A DNA stretch of 64,000 nt from Cystobacter ferrugineus (GTDB lineage Bacteria; Myxococcota; Myxococcia; Myxococcales; Myxococcaceae): assembly GCF_001887355.1 (NCBI RefSeq), contig NZ_MPIN01000015.1, positions 1-64,000 of the forward strand. The letters run 5' to 3'. Positions 57,205 through 64,000 of this stretch are shown in pieces (the first letter of the stretch is position 1; every line of letters starts with the position of its first letter). The notes under the pieces are model-generated. The model was not told where the DNA came from. It worked only from the letters and a program-made list of their open reading frames with translations, and did not search any database. Position numbers and translations under genes: made by a program.

Positions 57205-57344
57205 TGAGCCTGCCCCAATTTAGTGACTCTCCCGGACTTCATGCGGTTCGTGAGCCGGGAAGTTCGCTGCTCCGTCGATGCTGCTCGCCATCTGAGTGGT
57301 GAGCACACAACGCACGGAAGAGCCACGTAACTGGGGCAAGCTCA
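57205..57344. repeat. MITE-like element, copy 2 (~140 bp, terminal inverted repeats)
   Basis: Left end TGAGCCTGCCCCAATTTAGT and the reverse complement of the right end, TGAGCTTGCCCCAGTTACGT, match at most positions and continue with GACTCTCC/GGCTCTTCC. No ORF is inside. Same family as 2951-3084. Its right end supplies the stop codon that cuts off the gene fragment 57342-57524. The 218 bases from 56987 to 57204 hold no gene and probably the AAA operon promoter. Confidence 0.65.
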
Positions 57345-57524
57345 TTCGGCAACGTGGGCACCCGGCTGGACCCTTGTGGTCCGGGGTGGCGTTCCGAGAA
57401 ACAGGATGCTACCGGTGCGCCAGTCGAGGTTGACGATCCGCGCCGCCGCCTCGGGCGACGCGAGCGCCACCACCACCAGCAGCACGCCTGCCCGCCCACC
57501 CGGCGAGTGGCTCCGTGTGATCAT
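57342..57524 (-). pseudogene. 5' fragment of a secreted-protein gene cut by the MITE-like element
   Basis: Sixty codons with a clear signal peptide (AGVLLVVVALASPEAAA) then RIVNLDWRTGSILFLG and RVQPGAHVAE. The stop codon TGA comes from the end of the repeat, so the gene was interrupted. The beginning looks FecR-like, but too little is left to assign it. Its 3' part may be the fragment at 52946-53127, on the far side of the island. Confidence 0.5.
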
Positions 57525-57629
57525 GAGGTTTGATTTGCTCTCAAACTAGTTTAAGGGGGAGGGGAACGCTGTCGGTGGAGGGGACGCGGTGGTGGTTCCT
57601 TCCCGTGAGGCCCTGTCCTGGGAACCCTG

Positions 57630-59282
57630 ATGCACCGAAACCTCATCGTCCTCCTGCTGCTGCTGTCGCCCGTGTCCGTGCTCGCCGGGGGACTCAACGA
57701 AGGGCTCGGCGAGCCGCCGCCGGAGGTGGATCGGCAGACGCCCTCGGCCACGGTGACGGGCTTCCTGGAGGCCTCGCATGCCCGGTACATGGCGCTGCTG
57801 CCGCACTACCTGTGGTTGTCGCACCTGCCGCAAGAGCAGCAGCGGGCGGAAGGGGAGCGGCTCGGGCGGCGGCTGATGTTCGTGTTGGACCGGGCGATGT
57901 GGTTCGACTTCACGCGCCTCGGCCAGGAGCCCCATGGGGACACGCCCGGGGCGACGAGCGTGTCGCTGGGTCAGGTGCCGCTGGGCATGGGCACGCGCGA
58001 CATCCGGTTGCGCCGGGTGGAGGGGCCGGACGGGACGCCCATCTGGGTGTTCAGCGAGGGGACGGTGCGCGCCATCGACGCGCTCTTCGAGGAGCACGGC
58101 TCGCCGCTGCTCGAGCGTCTGCCGTCGTTCTTCTTCGTGCGCCCGGTCTGGGTACTGGAGCTGTGGCAGTGGCTGGGGCTCGTGCTGCTCGCGGGCGCGG
58201 TGTTGCTGGCGAGCCAGGTGCTGGAGAAGTGGGCGCAGTGGCTGGGAGGCCGCGCGGCGCGGCTGACGAAGTCCGGGTGGGATGACCAGGTGCTCACGGC
58301 GGCCCGGGGGCCGATGCGCTTCGCCCTCGTGGCGCTGATGGGGGCCGCGGGGTCGCGGCTGTTGCTGTTGCCGCCGCCGGCGCAGAAGGCGGTGGACCTG
58401 GGGGCGCGCTCGCTGGCGCTGGTGTCGGCGGCGTGGTTCGTCCTGCGCTTCATCAAGCTGTCGGCGAGCTTCATCGAGCAGAAGGTGGTGGCGCAGGCGG
58501 GCGAGGACGTGGGCCGCGCGCGGGGGCTGCGCACCCAGCTCGTGGTGATGCGGCGGATCATCGAGGCGGCCACCTACGTCATCGCCGTGTCGTTGCTGCT
58601 GTTGCAGTTCGAGGCCGTGCGCAACGTGGGCGTGTCGCTGCTGGCCTCGGCGGGCATCGCCGGCCTGGTGGTGGGCCTCGCGGCGCAGAAGTCCATCTCC
58701 ACCCTGCTCGCGGGCATCCAGCTCTCCATCACCCAGCCGGTGCGTATCGGCGACACCGTCATCGTGGAGAACGAGTGGGGATGGATCGAGGAGATCACCC
58801 TCACCTATGTCGTGGTGAAGGTGTGGGACCTGCGGCGGCTGGTGGTGCCGATGAGCCACTTCCTCGACAAGCCCTTCCAGAACTGGAGCAAGGTGTCGCC
58901 GGAGATCCTCGGCACGGCGGAGCTGTACGTGGACTACCGCACGGACGTGGAGGCGGTGCGGGCCGAGCTCTCGCGGATCCTCCACGACGAGGGCCGCGCG
59001 CTGTGGGATGGCAAGGTGCAGGGGCTGCAGGTGACGGGCTTCAGCGAGCGGACGATGACGTTGCGCGCGCTGGTGAGCGCGGCGGACTCGGGCAAGGCGT
59101 TCGACTTGCGGTGTCTCGTGCGCGAGCGGCTCATCGCCTTCCTCCAGAGCCAGCCCGCGGGCCTGCCCGTGGTGCGTGCCGAGGCGCTGTTCCCCCCGGA
59201 AGCCGTCGAGTCCCGAACGGCTCCGGTGCTCCCCTCGTCCGGAGGCCGGAACGTGGTGGTCCCCAAGGGGCGCGCGGAGTAA
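57630..59282 (+). CDS. MscS-family mechanosensitive ion channel
   Basis: A 550-residue membrane protein. A signal peptide (LLLLLSPVSVLAGG) and a ~150-residue periplasmic domain precede several membrane helices (~185-330). The MscS pore helix is GVSLLASAGIAGLVVGLAAQKS, followed by the beta domain PVRIGDTVIVENEWGWIEEITL and VVPMSHFLDKPFQNWS. It opens on membrane tension to release solutes on osmotic downshock. Just downstream is an osmoprotectant-type importer, which fits a shared osmotic theme. Confidence 0.93.
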   Translation: MHRNLIVLLLLLSPVSVLAGGLNEGLGEPPPEVDRQTPSATVTGFLEASHARYMALLPHYLWLSHLPQEQQRAEGERLGRRLMFVLDRAMWFDFTRLGQEPHGDTPGATSVSLGQVPLGMGTRDIRLRRVEGPDGTPIWVFSEGTVRAIDALFEEHGSPLLERLPSFFFVRPVWVLELWQWLGLVLLAGAVLLASQVLEKWAQWLGGRAARLTKSGWDDQVLTAARGPMRFALVALMGAAGSRLLLLPPPAQKAVDLGARSLALVSAAWFVLRFIKLSASFIEQKVVAQAGEDVGRARGLRTQLVVMRRIIEAATYVIAVSLLLLQFEAVRNVGVSLLASAGIAGLVVGLAAQKSISTLLAGIQLSITQPVRIGDTVIVENEWGWIEEITLTYVVVKVWDLRRLVVPMSHFLDKPFQNWSKVSPEILGTAELYVDYRTDVEAVRAELSRILHDEGRALWDGKVQGLQVTGFSERTMTLRALVSAADSGKAFDLRCLVRERLIAFLQSQPAGLPVVRAEALFPPEAVESRTAPVLPSSGGRNVVVPKGRAE

Positions 59283-59325
59283 CACCCGGCCATGGGCCCC
59301 TGCCTGGGGCGGAGAAGGGCGGCGC

Positions 59326-60069
59326 GTGTTCCAGTTCGAGCAGGTCTCCAAGCGCTTCGGTGACACGTGGGCCCTGCACCCGCTCGACCTGCGGGTGCCC
59401 GAGGGGCGCACCACCGTCCTCCTGGGCCCGAGTGGTTGCGGCAAGTCCACCGTGCTGCGGCTGATGAACGGGCTGTTGCGCCCCGACTCGGGGCGCGTCC
59501 TCTTCCGGGGTGAGCCCCTGCGCGAGGAGGACCTGCTCGCCGTGCGGCGGCGCATCGGCTACGCGCTCCAGGGCGGTGGCCTCTTCCCGCACCTCACCGC
59601 CGAGGGCAACGCCACCCTCATGGCGTGCTACCTGAAGTGGCCCCGGGCGCGGGTGCGCGAGCGGCTGGAGGAACTCGTGACCCTCACGCGCTTTCCCGCC
59701 GAGGCCCTCGGCCGCTACCCCGGCCAGCTCTCCGGCGGACAGCGCCAGCGCGTGAGCCTCATGCGCGCGTTGATGCTCGAGCCGGACGTGCTCCTGCTCG
59801 ACGAGCCCCTCGGGGCGTTGGATCCGATGATCCGCCACGAGCTGCAGGAGGACCTGCGCGACATCTTCTCCCGGCTCGGCAAGACGGTGGTGCTCGTCAC
59901 CCATGACCTCGGGGAGGGGGCCTTCCTCGGCGAGCACGCGGTGCTCCTGCGCGAGGGCCGCGTCGTGCAGCAGGGGCCGCTCACCGAGCTCGCACGCGCG
60001 CCGGCCGACCCCTTCGTCACCCGCTTCTTCCAGGCCCAGCGCCTGCCCCTCGAGGGCGTCTCCCGATGA
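59326..60069 (+). CDS. Osmoprotectant-type ABC transporter ATP-binding protein
   Basis: A 247-residue ATPase with Walker A GPSGCGKST, Q-loop ALQGGGLFPHL, signature LSGGQRQR, Walker B VLLLDEPLGALD and His switch VTHDLGEG. It resembles OpuCA/OsmV/YehX-type glycine betaine/choline importers but lacks their CBS tail. The GTG at 59326 follows GGAGAAGG; the frame is open upstream over the end of the MscS gene. The stop overlaps the next gene by ATGA. Confidence 0.9.
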   Translation: MFQFEQVSKRFGDTWALHPLDLRVPEGRTTVLLGPSGCGKSTVLRLMNGLLRPDSGRVLFRGEPLREEDLLAVRRRIGYALQGGGLFPHLTAEGNATLMACYLKWPRARVRERLEELVTLTRFPAEALGRYPGQLSGGQRQRVSLMRALMLEPDVLLLDEPLGALDPMIRHELQEDLRDIFSRLGKTVVLVTHDLGEGAFLGEHAVLLREGRVVQQGPLTELARAPADPFVTRFFQAQRLPLEGVSR

Positions 60070-61550
60070 GGTGGCTCGCCGCGTGGGTGCTGCTGGTGCT
60101 GTGCGCATGCTCGGGCGCCTCCGCGGACGGCCCCACGGTGCGCGTGGGCTCCAAGAAGTTCACCGAGTCCGTCATCCTCGGAGACATGGCGACCCAGCTC
60201 GCCCGGAGCACCGGCGCGCGGGTCGAGCACCGGCGCGAGCTCGGAGGCACCCAGGTGCTCTGGCAGGCCCTGCGGCGCGGAGACATCGACGTCTACCCCG
60301 AGTACACCGGGACGCTGCGCCAGGAGCTCTTCGCCGGCCGCGCCCTGCCGGATGACGAGGCGCTGCGCGAGGCGCTCGCCGCCGAGGGCGTGCGCCTGGG
60401 CGTGTCCCTGGGCTTCAACGACACCTACGCACTCGGGATGAAGGAGGAGGAGGCCGCGCGGCTGAACATCCGCACGCTGTCCGACCTGCGCCAGCACCCG
60501 GAGCTGCGCCTGGCCTTCAGCAACGAGTTCATGGACCGCGCCGATGGCTGGCCCGCCCTGCGCGCGCGCTACGGGCTGCCCCAGACGGAGGTGCGCGGGC
60601 TCGACCATGACCTGGCGTACCGGGGCCTGGAGAGCGGGGCCCTGCAGGTGACGGACCTGTACTCCACCGACGCGGAGATCGCCTATTACGGCCTGCGCGT
60701 GCTGGAGGACGACCTGCACCACTTCCCCGCCTATGACGCCGTGCTGCTGTACCGGGCGGAGCTGGCGGAGCGGGCCCCGGAGGTGGTGGCCGCGCTCGAG
60801 CGGTTGGAGGGCCTCGTCTCCGCGTCCGAGATGGTGGCGCTCAACGCGAGCGCGAAGCTCCAGCGGGTACCCGAGCGCCAGGTGGCCGCCACGTTCCTCG
60901 CGCGCGAGCTGGGCCTCGCGGTGACGGTGCGGGGGGAAAGCCTGCTGCTGAACGTGTGGCGGCACACGCGTGAGCACCTGTTCCTCGTGGGCCTGTCGCT
61001 GCTCGGGGCCATCGTCGTGGCGGTGCCGCTGGGGGTGCTGGTGGCGCGCCGGCCGAGGCTCGGGCGGGGCGTGCTCGCGCTGGCGGGCATCATCCAGACG
61101 GTGCCCTCGCTCGCGCTGCTGGTGTTCATGATTCCGCTGCTGGGCATCGGGGCCCGGCCCGCCATCGTGGCGCTGTTCCTCTACAGCCTGCTGCCCATCA
61201 TCCGGAACACGGCGGCGGGGCTCTCGGGCATTCCCCCGGAGGTGCGCGAGTCCGCCGAGGCGCTCGGCCTGCCGCCCGGCGCGCGGCTGCGCCTCGTGGA
61301 ACTGCCCATGGCCGCCCCGTCCATCCTCGCGGGCATCCAGACGTCGGCGGTCATCAACGTGGGCACCGCCACGCTGGGCGCGCTCATCGGCGCGGGAGGC
61401 TACGGACAACCGATTCTCACGGGCATCCGGTTGGATGACACCGCGCTCATCCTCCAGGGGGCCATTCCCGCCGCGGGACTCGCGCTGCTCGTCAGCGGGT
61501 TGTTCGGGCTCGTCGAGCGGGTGGTGGTGCCCCGGGGATTGCGGCTCTAA
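60066..61550 (+). CDS. Fused substrate-binding protein and permease of an osmoprotectant-type ABC importer
   Basis: A 494-residue fusion. Residues ~1-20 are a lipoprotein-like signal (LLVLCAC). Residues ~25-275 are an OpuCC/ProX-like binding domain (VRVGSKKFTESVILGDM, IDVYPEYTGTL, VTDLYSTDAEI). Residues ~295-494 are the permease with EAA-like loop EVRESAEALGLPPGARLRLVELP. In many bacteria these are separate genes. The fusion tethers one binding domain per permease. Substrate is probably betaine, choline or a similar quaternary amine, by family only. Confidence 0.92.
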   Translation: MRWLAAWVLLVLCACSGASADGPTVRVGSKKFTESVILGDMATQLARSTGARVEHRRELGGTQVLWQALRRGDIDVYPEYTGTLRQELFAGRALPDDEALREALAAEGVRLGVSLGFNDTYALGMKEEEAARLNIRTLSDLRQHPELRLAFSNEFMDRADGWPALRARYGLPQTEVRGLDHDLAYRGLESGALQVTDLYSTDAEIAYYGLRVLEDDLHHFPAYDAVLLYRAELAERAPEVVAALERLEGLVSASEMVALNASAKLQRVPERQVAATFLARELGLAVTVRGESLLLNVWRHTREHLFLVGLSLLGAIVVAVPLGVLVARRPRLGRGVLALAGIIQTVPSLALLVFMIPLLGIGARPAIVALFLYSLLPIIRNTAAGLSGIPPEVRESAEALGLPPGARLRLVELPMAAPSILAGIQTSAVINVGTATLGALIGAGGYGQPILTGIRLDDTALILQGAIPAAGLALLVSGLFGLVERVVVPRGLRL

Positions 61551-61679
61551 CCTGCTTCAGGGGCTCGCACAGCCCTTTTCACTGCCAGGGTCGCGGGCCC
61601 GGCCCGGTCATGCGCTCTGCTGGCCCCGTCAGCCCCCCTCGTTGGGTACCGTGCGCGCTGCCGCACCCAGGCCCAGGCC

Positions 61680-62087
61680 TCATGCGGCAGGCTGTTCGGG
61701 GGCCCAGGGCTGCTCGAGCACCGCGACGATGCGCAGCCGCCGGCGGCCACCTGGGACCTCCCACTCGATGCTCTGCCCCTCGGAGAGTCCGAGCAGCGCG
61801 CTGCCGATGGGCGCGAGGACGGAGATGCAGCCCGCCTCGGCGCGCGCCTCCCGCGGATAGCAGAGCTTGAGCTGGCGGCGCGTGCCCGTCTCCTCCTCCT
61901 CGAAGACCGCGGTGCTGTTCATCGCCACGACGCCGGGTGGCACCTGCTCCACCACCTCCGCGCGGTCGAGTTCCTGGTCGAGACGCTCGATGAGGAGCGC
62001 GTCGCGCCCATCTCCCCGTTGATCGAGGAGGCGCTGGAGGCTGTCGAAGTCCGAACGGCTGATGAGGATTCGTGGGTTCCGGGTCAT
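61680..62087 (-). CDS. rnk: Regulator of nucleoside diphosphate kinase (Rnk, GreA/B-like)
   Basis: A 135-residue protein with the Rnk layout: a short N-terminal coiled region (RILISRSDFDSLQRLL) and a GreA/GreB-type C-terminal FKBP-like domain (VVAMNSTAVFEEEE, ISVLAPIGSALLGLSEGQSIEW). Rnk binds RNA polymerase near the secondary channel. ATG 62087 has GAGAGGACG upstream, while the longer in-frame ORF overlaps the CBS gene. The ~130-base gap before 61680 contains no gene. Confidence 0.9.
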   Translation of the reverse strand: MTRNPRILISRSDFDSLQRLLDQRGDGRDALLIERLDQELDRAEVVEQVPPGVVAMNSTAVFEEEETGTRRQLKLCYPREARAEAGCISVLAPIGSALLGLSEGQSIEWEVPGGRRRLRIVAVLEQPWAPEQPAA

Positions 62088-62148
62088 GGTTCGTCCTCTC
62101 TTCGTGGGTTCTGCTTCTGGAAAAAGCGGTGGAAGGGTCAGGGATGGT

Positions 62149-62619
62149 TCAGCCGGCCACGGTGCCGGTCCACGAGGGGGGGTCACTTGCCGGGAACGAG
62201 CCCTCGGACGAGAGCTCCACGGCATGCAGACGTCTCCACCGGCGCCGCTCCGCGCGCGCGAACTCCTGGGTCGTGACGACGCCCGACACCCGCCCGTCCT
62301 CGTCGACGACAACGGCGCGGCGGACGCCAGCGCGCACCATGCGCGGGGCGAGCTGCATGAGCTGCTCGTCCTCACGTGCGAGGATGAAGCGGCTGCTGGC
62401 CAGGTCACCAATGCCATGGATGGGGTACCCCTGGGCCGCGGCCTCTGCGCCCAGGATGAGCCGGCGCATCGTCACCAGTCCGTGGATTCGCTCCGCGTCC
62501 GCGATGACGAGGAGACCTCGGCCCGAGCGTGACATTCGCGCCGCGGCCTCGCGCAGCGTGGTCCGGGGGGCGAGCACGGCAACGTCGTTGAGCATGATCT
62601 CGTGAACGAACGTGGGCAT
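62149..62619 (-). CDS. CBS-domain protein
   Basis: A 156-residue protein with two CBS motifs (~1-60 and ~75-135): VHEIMLNDVAVLAPRTTLREAA and LVTMRRLILGAEA, then VRAGVRRAVVVDEDGRVSGVV. Such stand-alone CBS pairs bind adenine nucleotides or S-adenosylmethionine and sense energy or stress. ATG 62619 follows AGGAG. It is oriented with rnk, about 60 bases away, possibly in one operon. Confidence 0.9.
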   Translation of the reverse strand: MPTFVHEIMLNDVAVLAPRTTLREAAARMSRSGRGLLVIADAERIHGLVTMRRLILGAEAAAQGYPIHGIGDLASSRFILAREDEQLMQLAPRMVRAGVRRAVVVDEDGRVSGVVTTQEFARAERRRWRRLHAVELSSEGSFPASDPPSWTGTVAG

Positions 62620-62981
62620 GGGAAGCTCCTGTGGGAAAGGTGTGGAGGCGTGGCGCGGGCAGGCCTCGGCCAGGCGCAGCGGGCCGCGCACGCAAGTCGT
62701 GGGTCATCAGGCGCGGTTCGGCCGTCAGCAGCTCTCGGCTAGCGAGAAGCGACGGCCAGAGCCCCAAGCCAGGCGGCTGCCCTGTGCCTCACGGAGCGAG
62801 GCGCACGCAGACCCTGCCCGTCCGAGCGAATGCTGAACGAAGTGAGGGTTGGACACGTGTGCACGTCGAAGCTCCTGAGAGGTGGATGGAGCCGGCGGCT
62901 CCCAGCTCCCCTTACAACGGCTGAAGGCAGCGGGCTGTTCCCAGCCTCGGCTGTTGGCGCCCGGAGGCCACGGCCCGAGCG
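62620..62981. other. Intergenic stretch, no gene seen
   Basis: About 360 bases between the DUF421 and CBS genes. Short ORFs here have no recognisable content. It should contain the promoter of the CBS/rnk pair. No repeat or hairpin of note was recognised. Confidence 0.5.
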
Positions 62982-63506
62982 TCAGCCCACGACGGGCGGC
63001 TTCGCTGGCTGATCGGGCTCCGCCCGGTCCGCGCGGATGATGCTGATCATCCCGCTCGGCTCGAGGTAGGCGCGGGCGACGTCCTTCACGTCCGTGACCC
63101 CATGCATCCGCAGCTCCGCCATCAACTCCTCATGCTGCATGAACTCACGACGCAGCGCGCGCTGGTTGAGCTGCCCGTCACGGATCAGCGGCACGGGCCG
63201 GGACTTGAGCAGCGGCGCGAGGGCCGGCCACCGGTAGGCCAGCGCGTCAATCGCCACGCTCCAGGCGAAGATGGTCACGATCAGCAACAGGCTGTCGAGC
63301 AGCCCCTTCGACTCTCCCGCGAGGCCGGGCGCGGCGGCCTCCGCCACGAGCACGACGACGAGCAGGTCGGTGAGCGAGTGCGCACCGGCCTCACGCTTCC
63401 CGACCACGCGCGCGATGGCGTAGATCGCCAGGAACATCACCGTGCCGCGCAGGAGGGTCTCTCCTACCGGCACGCTGAAACGGAAGAGCTCTGTCCAGGC
63501 CGCCAT
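62982..63506 (-). CDS. DUF421 (YetF-like) membrane protein
   Basis: A 174-residue protein. Three N-terminal membrane helices (~15-100) include FLAIYAIARVVGKREAGAHSLTD, the DUF421 signature. A small C-terminal soluble domain (LIRDGQLNQRALRREFMQHEELMAELR) follows. YetF-like proteins are linked to stress and spore properties in Bacillus, but their activity is unknown. Oriented with the CBS and rnk genes. Confidence 0.9.
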   Translation of the reverse strand: MAAWTELFRFSVPVGETLLRGTVMFLAIYAIARVVGKREAGAHSLTDLLVVVLVAEAAAPGLAGESKGLLDSLLLIVTIFAWSVAIDALAYRWPALAPLLKSRPVPLIRDGQLNQRALRREFMQHEELMAELRMHGVTDVKDVARAYLEPSGMISIIRADRAEPDQPAKPPVVG

Positions 63507-63687
63507 GTCTCACCCCTCGCTCTCGACGAGTACGTTGTCCACTGGCCCCGCGCGCCGGCACCGGGCCGTCCTCTTGCTGGCCGAGCCTCATCATGGGCAG
63601 CCGCGTGCCCTGAGGCGGGGAGCAGGCATCGGAGCGGCGTCCAGGTGGGATGGGGCCCTCTCGAGGGTGAGGGCTGGAGCCCCCCCC

Positions 63688-63885
63688 CGAGAAGGTGTCC
63701 CCCCCGAGAAGGTGTCAAAGAACTCCCCGAGAAGGTGTCAAAGAACTCCGAGAAGGCCTCCGAGAAGGTGTCTCCGAGAAGGTGTCCCCGAGAAGGTGTC
63801 CCGAGAAGGTGTCAAAGAACTTTCGGAGAAGGTGTCGGAGAACTCAGGTTCGGTCCGAGGTGTCTCCCCTCGTGTCAAAGAACTT
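63688..63885 (+). repeat. Irregular short-repeat array
   Basis: GAGAAGGTGTC occurs eight times between 63688 and 63836, with a variant GAGAAGGCCTC. GTGTCAAAGAACT occurs four times (about 63712, 63735, 63810, 63872), usually continuing a GAGAAG unit. Spacing is 11-24 bases and irregular. Read on the minus strand the longer unit is AGTTCTTTGACACCTTCTC. No ORF of known type uses it. Nothing else was recognised from 63507 to 63687 or after 63885 to the window end. Confidence 0.75.
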
Positions 63886-64000
63886 GAGATGAGACTCGGT
63901 CTGGGCGCGTGCTTTCACCCGCATTCCAATCCTTCTGCGGACTTATGCGTTGGCCCTCAAGGTGCATTCAAGCTGGCAATTGCGCTCAGCAACTGCGCTG

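Larger units (their letters stand above)
53045..57344. mobile_element. Probable genomic island carrying an AAA ATPase/subtilase pair
   Basis: The segment differs from its surroundings by a higher A/T content at third codon positions. It is bounded on the left by a 3' gene fragment and an IS630 remnant. On the right is a MITE-like element that cuts the 5' end of another gene. No integrase or tRNA target is seen, so the mode of entry is unknown and the exact borders are estimates. Confidence 0.5.

Noticed and set aside
57239..57499. Minus-strand ORF across the MITE-like element
   Set aside because: It reads through the repeat in a frame different from the signal-peptide fragment and has no recognisable content.
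62612..62924. Small plus-strand ORFs upstream of the CBS gene
   Set aside because: Arg/Ser-rich composition, no ribosome-binding site and overlap with the CBS promoter region.
63688..63885. CRISPR array
   Set aside because: Repeat units are short (11-13 bases), spacing is irregular and too small for spacers, and no cas genes are near.
63102..63887. Plus-strand ORF through the DUF421 gene and the repeat array
   Set aside because: Antisense to a clear DUF421 gene; its end is only the translated repeat.

Overview
The window is very G+C rich with tightly packed genes. It looks like a chromosomal piece of a fruiting-type myxobacterium, most likely a Cystobacterineae member such as Archangium, Cystobacter or Melittangium. 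The evidence is a SitA-like lipoprotein toxin, a Myxococcales-restricted TIGR02265/DUF2378 protein, an M57-like metzincin lipoprotein, eukaryote-like Ser/Thr kinases (one with a PEGA tail) and many lipoproteins. The genus call is an inference from gene content only. No rRNA, tRNA or CRISPR array was recognised.

Layout. 1-3.1 kb: the N-terminal part of a SitA5-like polymorphic toxin, an unknown protein, and a decayed IS701-type transposase cut by a MITE-like repeat. 3.1-13.4 kb: housekeeping and metabolic genes (SMP-30 hydrolase, OmpR-type two-component pair, MpaB-type oxygenase, SMR transporter, 4-alpha-glucanotransferase, two small lipoproteins, an aminotransferase). 13.7-18.0 kb: one long gene joining topoisomerase III to a RecQ helicase. 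18.2-32 kb: DUF2378 protein, M57-like protease, LysM/Cys-His hydrolase, ClpX-like unfoldase, TreZ, a KaiC-like ATPase coupled to a receiver-histidine kinase, a PEGA-tailed kinase, an ABC-2 exporter and EttA.

32.1-46 kb: the most interesting region, a ribosomal peptide (RiPP) cluster. An NHLP-type precursor is followed by a fused YcaO cyclodehydratase, a SagB-type oxidase, a kinase/ATPase regulator and a LanM-like enzyme. The LanM-like enzyme keeps most dehydratase residues but has lost recognisable LanC zinc-ligand motifs. The last two genes overlap by ATGA. A sedolisin-type protease converges on the cluster and an amidohydrolase diverges from it. The predicted product would combine an azole from the single core Cys with dehydrated Ser/Thr, without needing lanthionine rings.

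46-53 kb: an ATP-grasp enzyme, an esterase-fold protein, a TVP38-type membrane protein, and a three-gene set (HhH/outer-membrane protein, lamin-tail lipoprotein, thermonuclease lipoprotein). 53-57.3 kb: a small island carrying an AAA ATPase and a subtilase that overlap. It is bordered by gene fragments, an IS630 remnant and a second copy of the MITE-like repeat, and is a candidate conflict or defence module. 57.6-64 kb: MscS channel, an osmoprotectant-type ABC importer with the binding protein fused to the permease, Rnk, a CBS protein, a DUF421 protein, and an irregular short-repeat array.
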